Of a DNA stretch of 26,587 nt, positions 1-6,498 are shown piece after piece (position 1 is the first letter of the stretch; each line of letters begins with the position of its first letter). The notes beneath the pieces are model-generated. The model worked only from the letters and a program-made list of their open reading frames with translations. It made no database searches and was not told the origin of the DNA. Source of the stretch: DATAQC01 sp046263055 (GTDB lineage: Bacteria > Actinomycetota > Acidimicrobiia > Acidimicrobiales > AC-14). The stretch spans positions 1 to 26,587 of the forward strand of contig JBHELO010000084.1 in NCBI GenBank assembly GCA_046263055.1, given 5' to 3'. The position numbers and the translations under genes are program-made.

Positions 1-416
1 CCGGCGGTGCGGCCGGCGGTCCGGTGACCGCGGCTGGGGGTGGCGGTGGTGGTGGCGGTGGTGGGGCCGTCGGCGGTGACGGTGCGGGTGGCGACCGGGC
101 TGTGGGCCCGGATGGAGTAGACGCCGACCAGGTCGGAGACGGTGATGAGGCCGTCGCCCACCTCGCCGGTGCTGGCGCCCCGGGCGATGGCGCCGACCAC
201 CGCGTCGACCTCGCCGTCCTCGGTGATGACGGCGATGGCCAGCTTGTGGGTGACGAGCATGTCGAAGGGGACCCCCCGCCACTCGCCGGTGCGCTCGGCC
301 GACCGGCCGTGGCCCCGGGCGTCGGTGATGGTGAAGCCGTGGAACCCGGCGCCGTCGAGCGCGGCGGCCACGTGCTCCAGGCGCTCGGGACGGAAGACTG
401 CTTCCACCCGCTTCAT
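1..416 (-). CDS. P-II family nitrogen regulator, divergent, 3' end outside window
   Basis: P-II proteins are trimeric signal proteins that bind ATP/ADP and 2-oxoglutarate and block AmtB-type channels with their T-loop. The ATG at 414-416 overlaps the amt stop codon (ATGA), so the two are a translationally coupled operon. The protein aligns without gaps to E. coli GlnB over residues 1-103, with Arg38, Lys58 and the GDG at 87-89 kept. Several usually invariant positions differ: Tyr46 is Trp, Tyr51 (the uridylylation/adenylylation site) is Phe, Lys85 is Glu, Lys90 is Leu and Arg101 is Ser. After about residue 112, where the family normally ends, it continues for at least 25 residues as a Thr/Ala-rich tail with no stop before the window edge. 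Family assignment is sure; normal nucleotide sensing is doubtful. Confidence 0.88.
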   Translation of the reverse strand, partial: MKRVEAVFRPERLEHVAAALDGAGFHGFTITDARGHGRSAERTGEWRGVPFDMLVTHKLAIAVITEDGEVDAVVGAIARGASTGEVGDGLITVSDLVGVYSIRAHSPVATRTVTADGPTTATTTATPSRGHRTAGRTA

Positions 417-2053
417 CGGACCATCTCCTCCCGGAGCTCGGCGCCGGTGACCGCCGGCCGGCGGGGGCCGTCCCCGGCGCCGCCCGCCGTCGGGCCGTCG
501 ACGGAGGGGAGGAACACCGGGCCCTGGGCCTCCAGGAAGTCGGGGTAGGCCAGGGCGCCCACCTCGGACATGTCCAGGCCGGCGACCTCGGCCTCCGCGT
601 CGCTGCGGATACCCATGGTCCGCTTCATCACCGTGAAGAACGTGATGGTCATGGCCGAGCAGAACGCCACGAGCACGACGGCATCGGTGAGCTGGGCCAG
701 GAACTGCCCGCCGCCGCCGTAGAACAGGCCCTTGACGCCGCCGGCCACGCCGTTGAGCCCGCTGCCGTAGGAACCGTCGGCGAACAGGCCCACGGCGATC
801 ACTCCCCACAGCCCGTTGGCGCCATGCACGGCCACCGCTCCCACCGGGTCGTCCACCTTGAAGCGGCGCTCCACGACCAGCACCGCCTCCACGACGAGGA
901 GACCGGCCACCACGCCGATCACCGCCGCCGCCCACGGGGCCACGAAGGCGCACGGGGCGGTGATGGCCACCAGCCCGGCCAGGAGGCCGTTGGCGGTCAT
1001 CGACGGGTCGGGCTTCCCGAAGCGCCTCCACATCAGCAGCATGGCGGCCAGGCAGCCGGTGGCCGACGAGAGGATGGTGTTGGTGATGACGACGGCCAGG
1101 CGGAAGTCGGTGCCGGCGAACGTGGACCCGCCGTTGAACCCCATCCAGCCCACGAGGAGGATGAACGTGCCCAGGATGGCCATGGGCAGGTGGTGGCCGG
1201 GGATGGCCCGGGGGTTGCCGTCCCTGTCGAACTTGCCGATGCGGGGGCCGAGGATCTTGGCCCCCCAGAAGGCGGCCACCCCGCCCATGGCGTGGACCAC
1301 GCCCGAGCCCGCGAAGTCCACCGCCCCGTGGCCCCACTTGGGGCCGAGGGTCCCGAGCTGGGACAGGAAGCCGCCGCCCCACACCCAGTTGCCGAAGATG
1401 GGGTAGAGCAGCGTGGAGGCGAACAGCCCCCACACGCAGAACGAGCTGAACTTCCAGCGCTCGGCCATGGCGCCGGTGGGGATGGTGGCGGTGGCGTCCA
1501 TGAAGACGAGCTGGAAGAAGAAGAAGGCCATCACCGACACGTCGTAGGCGTGGCCGGACAGGAAGAAGCCCGACTTGGCCAGGACGTTCCAGCTGCCGAG
1601 GTGCACCGGGCTGCCCAGGGCGCTGAGCCCGATGATGCCGTGGTAGTCGGTGGACCCGAACATCAGGGCATAGCCGCAGACGAACCACCCCACCACGCCC
1701 AGGGCGAAGATGACCATGTTCATCATCATCGTGTGGGCCGCGTTCTTGGCCCGGGTGAAGCCCGTCTCCACCAGCGCGAAGCCGGCCTGCATGAACAGCA
1801 CGAGGATGCCGCCGAGCATCAGCCAAGTCAGGTTGATGGCCACCCGGTTCTTCTCGGTGGCGGTGGCCACCTCCCCCGGCGTGGGGGCATCGCGACCGGC
1901 CTGCTTGTCGGCGGTCATCAGGTTGGAGACCTGGGTGCCCGTCTTGGAGCCGTCGCGATCGCCGCCCTGGGCGAAGGCGGCGCCGCCGATCACACCGGCG
2001 AAGAGGAGAGCGGCCATGGCCGCCACCGCCAGGCGGCCTCCGCGGCTGCGCAT
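413..2053 (-). CDS. amt: Ammonium transporter (Amt/MEP/Rh family)
   Basis: Ammonium channel of the plasma membrane. From the ATG at 2051-2053 it encodes 546 residues, opening with a signal peptide (Arg-rich start, hydrophobic stretch, AFA-Q cleavage site) followed by about eleven membrane segments, as expected for the family. The family signature DFAGSGVVH carries the first pore histidine and AVHGANGLWG the second. The C-terminal cytoplasmic tail after the last helix is where a P-II partner would dock. An in-frame ATG at 2155 would add 34 residues ending in SPAAP, and one at 2098 is also possible. I prefer 2053 because it gives a clean signal peptide, but no start has a strong Shine-Dalgarno. 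The stop overlaps the P-II start by 4 nt, the usual glnK-amtB partnership in reversed order. Confidence 0.93.
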   Translation of the reverse strand: MRSRGGRLAVAAMAALLFAGVIGGAAFAQGGDRDGSKTGTQVSNLMTADKQAGRDAPTPGEVATATEKNRVAINLTWLMLGGILVLFMQAGFALVETGFTRAKNAAHTMMMNMVIFALGVVGWFVCGYALMFGSTDYHGIIGLSALGSPVHLGSWNVLAKSGFFLSGHAYDVSVMAFFFFQLVFMDATATIPTGAMAERWKFSSFCVWGLFASTLLYPIFGNWVWGGGFLSQLGTLGPKWGHGAVDFAGSGVVHAMGGVAAFWGAKILGPRIGKFDRDGNPRAIPGHHLPMAILGTFILLVGWMGFNGGSTFAGTDFRLAVVITNTILSSATGCLAAMLLMWRRFGKPDPSMTANGLLAGLVAITAPCAFVAPWAAAVIGVVAGLLVVEAVLVVERRFKVDDPVGAVAVHGANGLWGVIAVGLFADGSYGSGLNGVAGGVKGLFYGGGGQFLAQLTDAVVLVAFCSAMTITFFTVMKRTMGIRSDAEAEVAGLDMSEVGALAYPDFLEAQGPVFLPSVDGPTAGGAGDGPRRPAVTGAELREEMVR

Positions 2054-2231
2054 CGGTGCCGCCGGCGAGCCCGTGCGCCGCAGGTGGCGCCGGTACATCC
2101 CCGGCAGCAGGAGGGCCAGGGTGAACGTCGACATGAGGATCGGCCGGGCGCTCATGCCGCGCCCCGCAACGGGCGGTTCCGATTGGCGACCACGTCAGCC
2201 TCCCCCTGGCGCCCCGTCGGCGCCGGCGTCA

Positions 2232-2290
2232 GAAACCGTAAAGACGCCTCGTTTCCCCCAGGGAACGGGAGTGTGAACGATGTGTTACAC
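2232..2290. promoter_or_regulatory. Intergenic region with inverted repeats between amt and the PNPOx-like gene
   Basis: The gap between the divergent genes holds several A/T-containing symmetric elements in otherwise GC-rich DNA: GAAAC at 2232-2236 facing GTTTC at 2250-2255, an imperfect CGTTTCC/GGGAACG pair around 2250-2266, and GTGT...ACAC spanning 2271-2290. On the minus strand TACGGT (complement of 2235-2240) is a possible -10 box for amt. Actinobacterial amt genes are often controlled by GlnR, but I could not fit a convincing GlnR double site. Operator function is inference. Confidence 0.3.
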
Positions 2291-2302
2291 GGTCGCCGGC
2301 CC

Positions 2303-2308
2303 TACGCT
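2303..2308 (+). promoter_or_regulatory. -10 box for the PNPOx-like gene, leaderless layout
   Basis: TACGCT fits the actinobacterial TANNNT consensus and ends 6 nt before the ATG at 2315. Transcription would begin at or next to the start codon. No clear -35 is visible at normal spacing. Confidence 0.5.
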
Positions 2309-2314
2309 CGGGGG

Positions 2315-2689
2315 ATGGACACCCCGGTGGGCCGCGACGCGCTGGCCGAGCGAATCGACGAGCTCGGGCCCGTCGCCCACCTCGTCACGGTGGCGAGCAC
2401 CGGCCGCCCCCACGTGGTGGCGGTGCGGGCCGCCTGGGACGGCGACGAGCTGGTGGTGGCCGCCGGGCGCCACACCTCGGCCAACGCCGTCGACCACCCG
2501 GACGTCAGCCTGGTGTGGGCTGCGCCCCCGGGCCAGGGCTACAGCCTCATCGTCGACGGCACAGCTCGGCCCCGGCCCGGCGCCTCGGAGCCGTCCCTGG
2601 CGGTGACGCCCACCCGGGCGGTGCTGCACCGCACCCCCGAGGGCGATCCCGCCGCTCCCTCCTGCATCACCGTCCTGGCCCGGGACTGA
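2315..2689 (+). CDS. Pyridoxamine 5'-phosphate oxidase-like (split-barrel) family protein
   Basis: A 124-residue protein with the layout of small PNPOx/F420-type split-barrel proteins: an N-terminal helix, then HLVTVASTGRPHVVAVR (strands one and two), GDELVVAAGRHTSAN (strand three with the conserved basic residue that contacts cofactor phosphate) and DVSLVWAAPP. Members bind FMN or F420 and reduce or oxidise small substrates in the cytosol; the substrate cannot be told from sequence. The ATG is chosen because the -10 box TACGCT lies 6 nt upstream. It is convergent with the ABC-F gene, with only 14 nt between their stop codons. Confidence 0.8.
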   Translation: MDTPVGRDALAERIDELGPVAHLVTVASTGRPHVVAVRAAWDGDELVVAAGRHTSANAVDHPDVSLVWAAPPGQGYSLIVDGTARPRPGASEPSLAVTPTRAVLHRTPEGDPAAPSCITVLARD

Positions 2690-2703
2690 CCCCGCCGGGC
2701 GGC

Positions 2704-4299
2704 TCAGGCCAGCGACACCAGGTCGAGCAGCTCGTCCGACCAGCGCTGGAAGGTGCCCTCGGGGAGGAGGAGGGCGTCGTCGGCCGCGATCTCGCTGACG
2801 AAAGTGGGGTCGTGGCTCACCACCACCATGGTCCCCGGCCATCCGGCCAGGGCCGAGCCGATGGCCTGGCGGGACGGCGGGTCCAGGTTGTTGGTGGGCT
2901 CGTCCAGGAGCAGGAGGTTGTGGCGGCCGGCCACCAGCTGGGCCACCGCCAACTTGGTCTTCTCCCCGCCCGAGAGGGTGGCCGCGTCCTGGAAGGCAAC
3001 GTCACCGACCAAGCCGAACATGCCGAGCAGGCCCCGCAGCTCGGTGTCGGGGGCGTTGGCGTGCTCGCGCATGTGGTCGAGGACGCTGACCCCGGCCCGG
3101 ATGCCCTCGTGCTCCTGGGCGTAGTAGCCCACCGACACGTCGAGCCCGGTGCGCACGGTGCCGGCGGTGGCCTCGGTGGTCCCCGCCAGCACCCTGAGCA
3201 GGCTGGTCTTGCCCGCCCCGTTGAGGCCCATGACCAGGAGGCGCCGGCCTCGCTCCAGGGTGAGGTCGACCCCTTCGAACACGGGCGCCGCACCGGCGCC
3301 GTAGGCCTTGGCCAGGCCGTGGGCCTCCAGCACGATGCGCCCCGAGCGGGGCGGGTCGGGCAGGCGGACCGCGTAGCGCCGCTCGCGCGCCGGTCCGCCC
3401 ACCGCGGTGGCCCGCAGCGCCTCGGCCCGGCGGTCCAGCGACTTGGCGACCCGGGCCCGCCGGGCGGTCTGGTGGCGCATGCTGTCCGCCTGGTCGGCCA
3501 GGCGCCGGATCTCGGCCTGCTGGCGACCGGCCACCTTGGCCGCCCGCGCCTCGTCGTGGGCCCTGGCCTCCCGGTACTGCGAGTACGTCCCCCGGTACTC
3601 GACCAGGGTGCCCTCGTCCAGGTGGAGGATGCGGGTGATGGCCTTGTCGAGCAGGTGGAGGTCGTGGCTCACCACCAGCAGGGCGCCTCGGTAGGACGCC
3701 AGGAAGCCCATGAGCCACGCCTTGGCGTCGGTGTCGAGGTGGTTGGTGGGCTCGTCAAGCAAGAGGACGTCGCTGCCCGCGAAGAGGATGCGGGCCAGTT
3801 CGATGCGCCGGCGCTCACCGCCGGAGAGGGTGGCAAGGGGGAGGTCGACCCGGTCGGCGGCCAGCCCGAGCCCGGCGGCCAGCTTGCGTACCTGGGACTC
3901 CGCGGCATAGCCGTCGGCTGCGAAGAACTCCTCCTCGGCCCCGCTGAAGCGGGCGATGGCCTTGTCCGACGGGTCGTGCTCGAGGGCCACCCGGAGCTGC
4001 TCGAGCCGCTCGGCGGCCTCGTCCAGCCCCCGGCCCGACAGGATGTGGGAGAGCCCGGTGGCCTGGCGGCCGGCGCCGCGAGGCCGGGGGTCCTGGGGCA
4101 GGTAGCCGAGGGCGCCGGTGTGGTGGAGCGAGCCCCCCGACGCCGGCTGCTCCCCGCCCAGCACCTTGAGCAGGCTGGTCTTGCCGGCGCCGTTGCGCCC
4201 CACCAGGCCCACCTTGTCGCCGGCGCGCAGGGTGAAGGAGGCGTCGGCGAGGGTCGTGCGCCCTCCGACCTCCACGCCCAGTCCCGACGTCGCCAGCAT
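2704..4299 (-). CDS. ABC-F family ATPase (ribosome-associated, duplicated ATP-binding cassettes)
   Basis: A 531-residue soluble protein with two ABC domains and no membrane segment, the mark of ABC-F translation factors and ribosome-protection proteins. Domain one has Walker A GRNGAGKTS (about residues 34-42), signature LSGGERRRIELARIL and Walker B LLLDEPTNHLD. Domain two has GLNGAGKTS, LSGGEKTKL and LLLDEPTNNLD. The charged Arg/Ala-rich helical linker between them (from REARAHDEARA to RRAEAL) is the segment that reaches the ribosomal P site in this family. The ATG at 4299 is supported by a -10 box (TATCCT) 6 nt upstream, giving a leaderless mRNA. Housekeeping and antibiotic-protection roles cannot be separated from sequence alone. 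Confidence 0.92.
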   Translation of the reverse strand: MLATSGLGVEVGGRTTLADASFTLRAGDKVGLVGRNGAGKTSLLKVLGGEQPASGGSLHHTGALGYLPQDPRPRGAGRQATGLSHILSGRGLDEAAERLEQLRVALEHDPSDKAIARFSGAEEEFFAADGYAAESQVRKLAAGLGLAADRVDLPLATLSGGERRRIELARILFAGSDVLLLDEPTNHLDTDAKAWLMGFLASYRGALLVVSHDLHLLDKAITRILHLDEGTLVEYRGTYSQYREARAHDEARAAKVAGRQQAEIRRLADQADSMRHQTARRARVAKSLDRRAEALRATAVGGPARERRYAVRLPDPPRSGRIVLEAHGLAKAYGAGAAPVFEGVDLTLERGRRLLVMGLNGAGKTSLLRVLAGTTEATAGTVRTGLDVSVGYYAQEHEGIRAGVSVLDHMREHANAPDTELRGLLGMFGLVGDVAFQDAATLSGGEKTKLAVAQLVAGRHNLLLLDEPTNNLDPPSRQAIGSALAGWPGTMVVVSHDPTFVSEIAADDALLLPEGTFQRWSDELLDLVSLA

Positions 4300-4305
4300 C
4301 GCCCC

Positions 4306-4311
4306 AGGATA
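4306..4311 (-). promoter_or_regulatory. -10 box for the ABC-F gene, leaderless layout
   Basis: Read on the minus strand this is TATCCT (TANNNT), followed by GGGGCG and then the ATG. The start site would fall on the A of the start codon. Confidence 0.5.
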
Positions 4312-4320
4312 CCGGTGGCG

Positions 4321-4361
4321 CACGGCCCGGCCGGCCCGCTGAGGGCCGGCGGGTGGCCGTG
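4321..4361. repeat. Nested inverted repeat upstream of the ABC-F gene
   Basis: Outer arms CACGGCC (4321-4327) and GGCCGTG (4355-4361) enclose perfect inner arms GCCGGCCC (4330-4337) and GGGCCGGC (4343-4350) around a GCTGA loop. No T-tract follows on either strand. If the ABC-F mRNA is leaderless, the element lies about 22-62 bp upstream of its start, over the -35 region, so it would act as DNA (operator) rather than as an mRNA leader. Otherwise it could be a leader hairpin. Confidence 0.5.
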
Positions 4362-5045
4362 GTCCGGTCAGGTCAGGCTCGCGACGGCCAGCGTGCTCAA
4401 ACAGGTGTCGCGCGTGACGGTCACGTAGCTGAGGTGGCGGAGGCCGGGGACCGGCCCGGCCCGCCCTGAACGGGTCTGGCGAGTCGCGCACGTCCTGCGA
4501 CACGCCGGTGCTCCCCGGCTCAATGGCTCGGCCGTTGGTGGACCCTTCGACAAGCCCGACCAGGTCACTCAGGGACCGACATTTCGGTGGGTCGACCACC
4601 TACACGGTCACGTCATCCTCAGCACGCTCCCGAGGATTAACCGGCGGGCCTGACCGCGCGTGCCCGGCAACTCTTTGCTATTTGATCCTTCGCATGGGTC
4701 ATCTCTTAGGCGGACCGCCCTCGAATGCGCCGATGGTCGCGACAGCGTGAGCGAGCTCAGAGGCAAACTACACTCTTGCGTGGCGGTCCCTGCTCGAGGG
4801 GGCGTCGACAGAGCGCTCGGGAACGCTGATCTCCGGAATAGCGGCGACGAGCCCCCTCGAGCCATGGAAGCGCTGGGAAGCACCATCACTCCGACGTACA
4901 CCCGATGTGGGCTCTGATCCCATCGGAGCACTGAGGGGAAACACATGAATCCGCCGCTCGTCAGATCTGCATGCGCCCCCGGGCACCCGACACGTGGGCC
5001 ACATGCTAACGGCCGCCGCGGTTGACTGAAAGCACCGAACTGCCT
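4362..5045. other. Intergenic stretch with no recognisable gene; start of a lower-GC patch
   Basis: About 680 bp in which none of the six frames gives a credible protein: the open frames here are short, rich in Arg, Ser and Pro, and lack GC-rich third positions. It contains a palindrome CGTGAC-G-GTCACG at 4413-4425 and a direct repeat of ACGGTCACGT (4417-4426 and 4604-4613). Base composition falls from the surrounding level towards about 55 % G+C between roughly 4600 and 5045. No tRNA or known structured RNA was recognised. It may be decayed mobile DNA or an unrecognised RNA. Confidence 0.55.
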
Positions 5046-5486
5046 TCACCTTGGCGACGCGTCAGGTTGTAGCTGCCTGACGACTTCCTGCTCGAAGACG
5101 CTGGAATGCACGCCTTCCAACTCAATGGCGCCACGGTCGCGGAGTACCAATGTCATTCTGGCGTTTTGGACATCAGCAGAAGCAACAGTAGTCATATCCA
5201 AGGGCCACCGCCCACGGATTCGCTTCAGCTGTGTTGAGGAATGAAACCGGAACTCGGCGACTACAAGTGAGTCGCCCGTTAGTCCGAGAAACGAATATTG
5301 CGGCAGATCGCGATTGGCTCTTCGGAAATATCGTACTCCTGACCTAACGATACCTACTAACGCTCCCCCCATTGTATGTGGACTCCGTCCAGCAGTAGAC
5401 GCTCTGCGGAATAGCCCGCCAGCCAACACAGTGTCTCCGAGGCACTCTTGAAGCAACTGTGCCATCCACTTTTCCGATGATTCCAC
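5046..5486 (-). CDS. Conserved-looking small protein of unknown function
   Basis: A 146-residue protein if it starts at the GTG at 5484-5486, which has GGGAG 7 nt upstream (5494-5498); an internal ATG at 5465 would give 139 residues. The C-terminal half reads as alternating strands (FLGLTGDSLVVAEFRF, MTLVLRDRGAIELEGV) ending in a helix (SVFEQEVVRQLQ), a pattern resembling bacterial PH-like or DUF-type globular domains. The N-terminal third is Gly/Ala-rich and lacks charge clusters. There is no signal peptide or clear membrane helix. Codon use is far less GC-rich at third positions than neighbouring genes, consistent with acquisition from elsewhere. I do not recognise a specific family. Confidence 0.65.
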   Translation of the reverse strand: MESSEKWMAQLLQECLGDTVLAGGLFRRASTAGRSPHTMGGALVGIVRSGVRYFRRANRDLPQYSFLGLTGDSLVVAEFRFHSSTQLKRIRGRWPLDMTTVASADVQNARMTLVLRDRGAIELEGVHSSVFEQEVVRQLQPDASPR

Positions 5487-5493
5487 CAAACCG

Positions 5494-5498
5494 CTCCC
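5494..5498 (-). promoter_or_regulatory. Shine-Dalgarno deciding the GTG start at 5486
   Basis: Read on the minus strand this is GGGAG, 7 nt before the GTG, which favours that start over the ATG 21 nt further in. Confidence 0.55.
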
Positions 5499-5500
5499 AT

Positions 5501-5689
5501 CTAGCCTTGGGCAATGGCACGCCGGCAGGAGGCCCGGCGTTCCGGCTCCACGGCGGCGCTGCGGGTGGAGAGGTCGGCCCCGGCGTAGAGCACGGGCGGG
5601 GCGTCGGCCCACGCCACCTGGTCGTCCACGTTGGCGGTCTCGGCCGGCGCGTGGTCGGCCAGGGCGGCGACCTTCGAGCCGCCGGTCAC
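5501..5689 (-). pseudogene. Very short GC-rich ORF, probably a truncated gene
   Basis: A 62-codon frame starting at the GTG at 5689, 6 nt after the stop of the upstream membrane protein. Nearly every third codon position is G or C until the last seven codons or so, where the sequence enters the lower-GC patch and soon reaches TAG. The composition argues for genuine coding sequence cut short near 5520 by a junction. The peptide (starting VTGGSKVAALADHAP) matches no family I recognise. The alternative is an intact small gene coupled to the next one, since only 14 nt separate its stop from the GTG at 5486. Confidence 0.45.
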
Positions 5690-5695
5690 CTCAGT

Positions 5696-6310
5696 TCAGT
5701 AGTCGATGGCTCCGAGGTGCGCTTGCTGGCGTGCGGCCCGCCGTCTGGCGTCCTGGGACTCGTAGGCGGCCGCAAAGGCGGGGCTGGGCCGGTCCACCTC
5801 CACCCAGCGGCCGCCCGCAAGGGGCCGTACCAGCACCGACCCCGGCGGGTCGGAGAGGACCAGGAGGCTGCCCACGACGCCAATCGCGCCGGCGGCGACG
5901 GCCACCAGCCCGACGGCGTGCAAGGGCGCCGCCGAGAAGGCGGCGAACGTTCCCCCCACGGCCACTCCCGCCGACCCGAGCAGCCACCGCCACGCACGGT
6001 CGAGCGCCCGTCGGCGACGGGCCCGCACCGAATCGGTGAACGGGAGGTACCCGCTGGCCTCCCGGCGGGCCAGGGCGACGATGGCGATGGCAGCGACCAG
6101 TCCCGGCGGCCCGAGGAAGATCAGGAGCCAGGGCCAGCGGGGACTGTGGTCAGCGTCCACCCGCCACAGCCGGTCGGCGGGAGCACCGCTCACCACACAG
6201 ACCCGGGGGAGAAGGCCGTCCTCGAAGTCCTCTGTCCGCACCCTGACCGCCGTCACACTGCCAGTGTGCCCCGCGACAGGGCCGATGACCAGTGCCAGTC
6301 TGCCTACCAT
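5696..6310 (-). CDS. Hypothetical membrane protein
   Basis: About 204 residues from the ATG at 6310. It opens with a short N-terminal region containing PRVCVVSGAPADR, then one hydrophobic segment (WPWLLIFLGPPGLVAAIAIVALA), a basic loop (RARRRRALDR), two further hydrophobic segments (around AGVAVGGTFAAFSAAPLHAVG and AVAAGAIGVVGSLLVL), and a C-terminal soluble tail rich in Ala/Arg. A GTG at 6256 overlapping the palindrome CACACT-GGC-AGTGTG is an alternative start that trims 18 residues; neither start has a clear ribosome site. It is divergent from the tRNA gene. Function unknown. Confidence 0.7.
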   Translation of the reverse strand: MVGRLALVIGPVAGHTGSVTAVRVRTEDFEDGLLPRVCVVSGAPADRLWRVDADHSPRWPWLLIFLGPPGLVAAIAIVALARREASGYLPFTDSVRARRRRALDRAWRWLLGSAGVAVGGTFAAFSAAPLHAVGLVAVAAGAIGVVGSLLVLSDPPGSVLVRPLAGGRWVEVDRPSPAFAAAYESQDARRRAARQQAHLGAIDY

Positions 6311-6335
6311 GGAGGCGGCTGGCGAACAATCCCGC

Positions 6336-6407
6336 GGGGGCGTAGGTCAGTGGTAGACCGGCAGCCTTTTAAGCTGCGCGTCGGGAGTTCGATCCTCCCC
6401 GCCCCTA
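6336..6407 (+). tRNA. tRNA-Lys, anticodon TTT
   Basis: A full cloverleaf of 72 nt can be drawn: acceptor GGGGGCG (6336-6342) with CGCCCCT (6400-6406, first pair G-T), D-stem GGTC/GACC, anticodon stem GCAGC/GCTGC around loop CTTTTAA with TTT at 6368-6370, T-stem GGGAG/CTCCC around TTCGATC, and discriminator A at 6407. The CCA end is not encoded. Confidence 0.95.
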
Positions 6408-6432
6408 CCCCCACGGTGGCCGCCCGGCGCTG

Positions 6433-6461
6433 TGGACCGCCTCGGGGGGCTGGCTTAGGAT
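6433..6461 (+). promoter_or_regulatory. Promoter for the disordered-protein gene
   Basis: TGGACC (6433-6438), 17 nt, TAGGAT (6456-6461). Each box matches 4 of 6 positions of the main sigma-factor consensus at ideal spacing, and transcription would start just upstream of the start codon choices at 6478 and 6499. Confidence 0.45.
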
Positions 6462-6498
6462 CGCCCGGCAGGTCGTCGTGCCAGTGAGGGGTGGCCCA

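Noticed and set aside
2271..2290. Possible GlnR box upstream of amt
   Set aside because: Only one half-site (GTAAC on the minus strand) fits well; the other half-sites miss too many positions.
824..2689. Very long plus-strand open frame opposite amt
   Set aside because: It is a GC-driven shadow: rich in His, Gly and Arg, no domain, and it runs through the amt coding strand. Only its last 124 codons (from 2315) are a real gene.
4500..4640. Fragment of a transposase on the minus strand
   Set aside because: The frame starting at 4599 has no transposase motif and no terminal inverted repeats could be paired.
4608..5049. Overlapping minus-strand frames of 93 and 112 codons in the gene-free stretch
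   Set aside because: No ribosome site, no third-position bias, Ser/Arg/Pro-rich sequence typical of chance frames.
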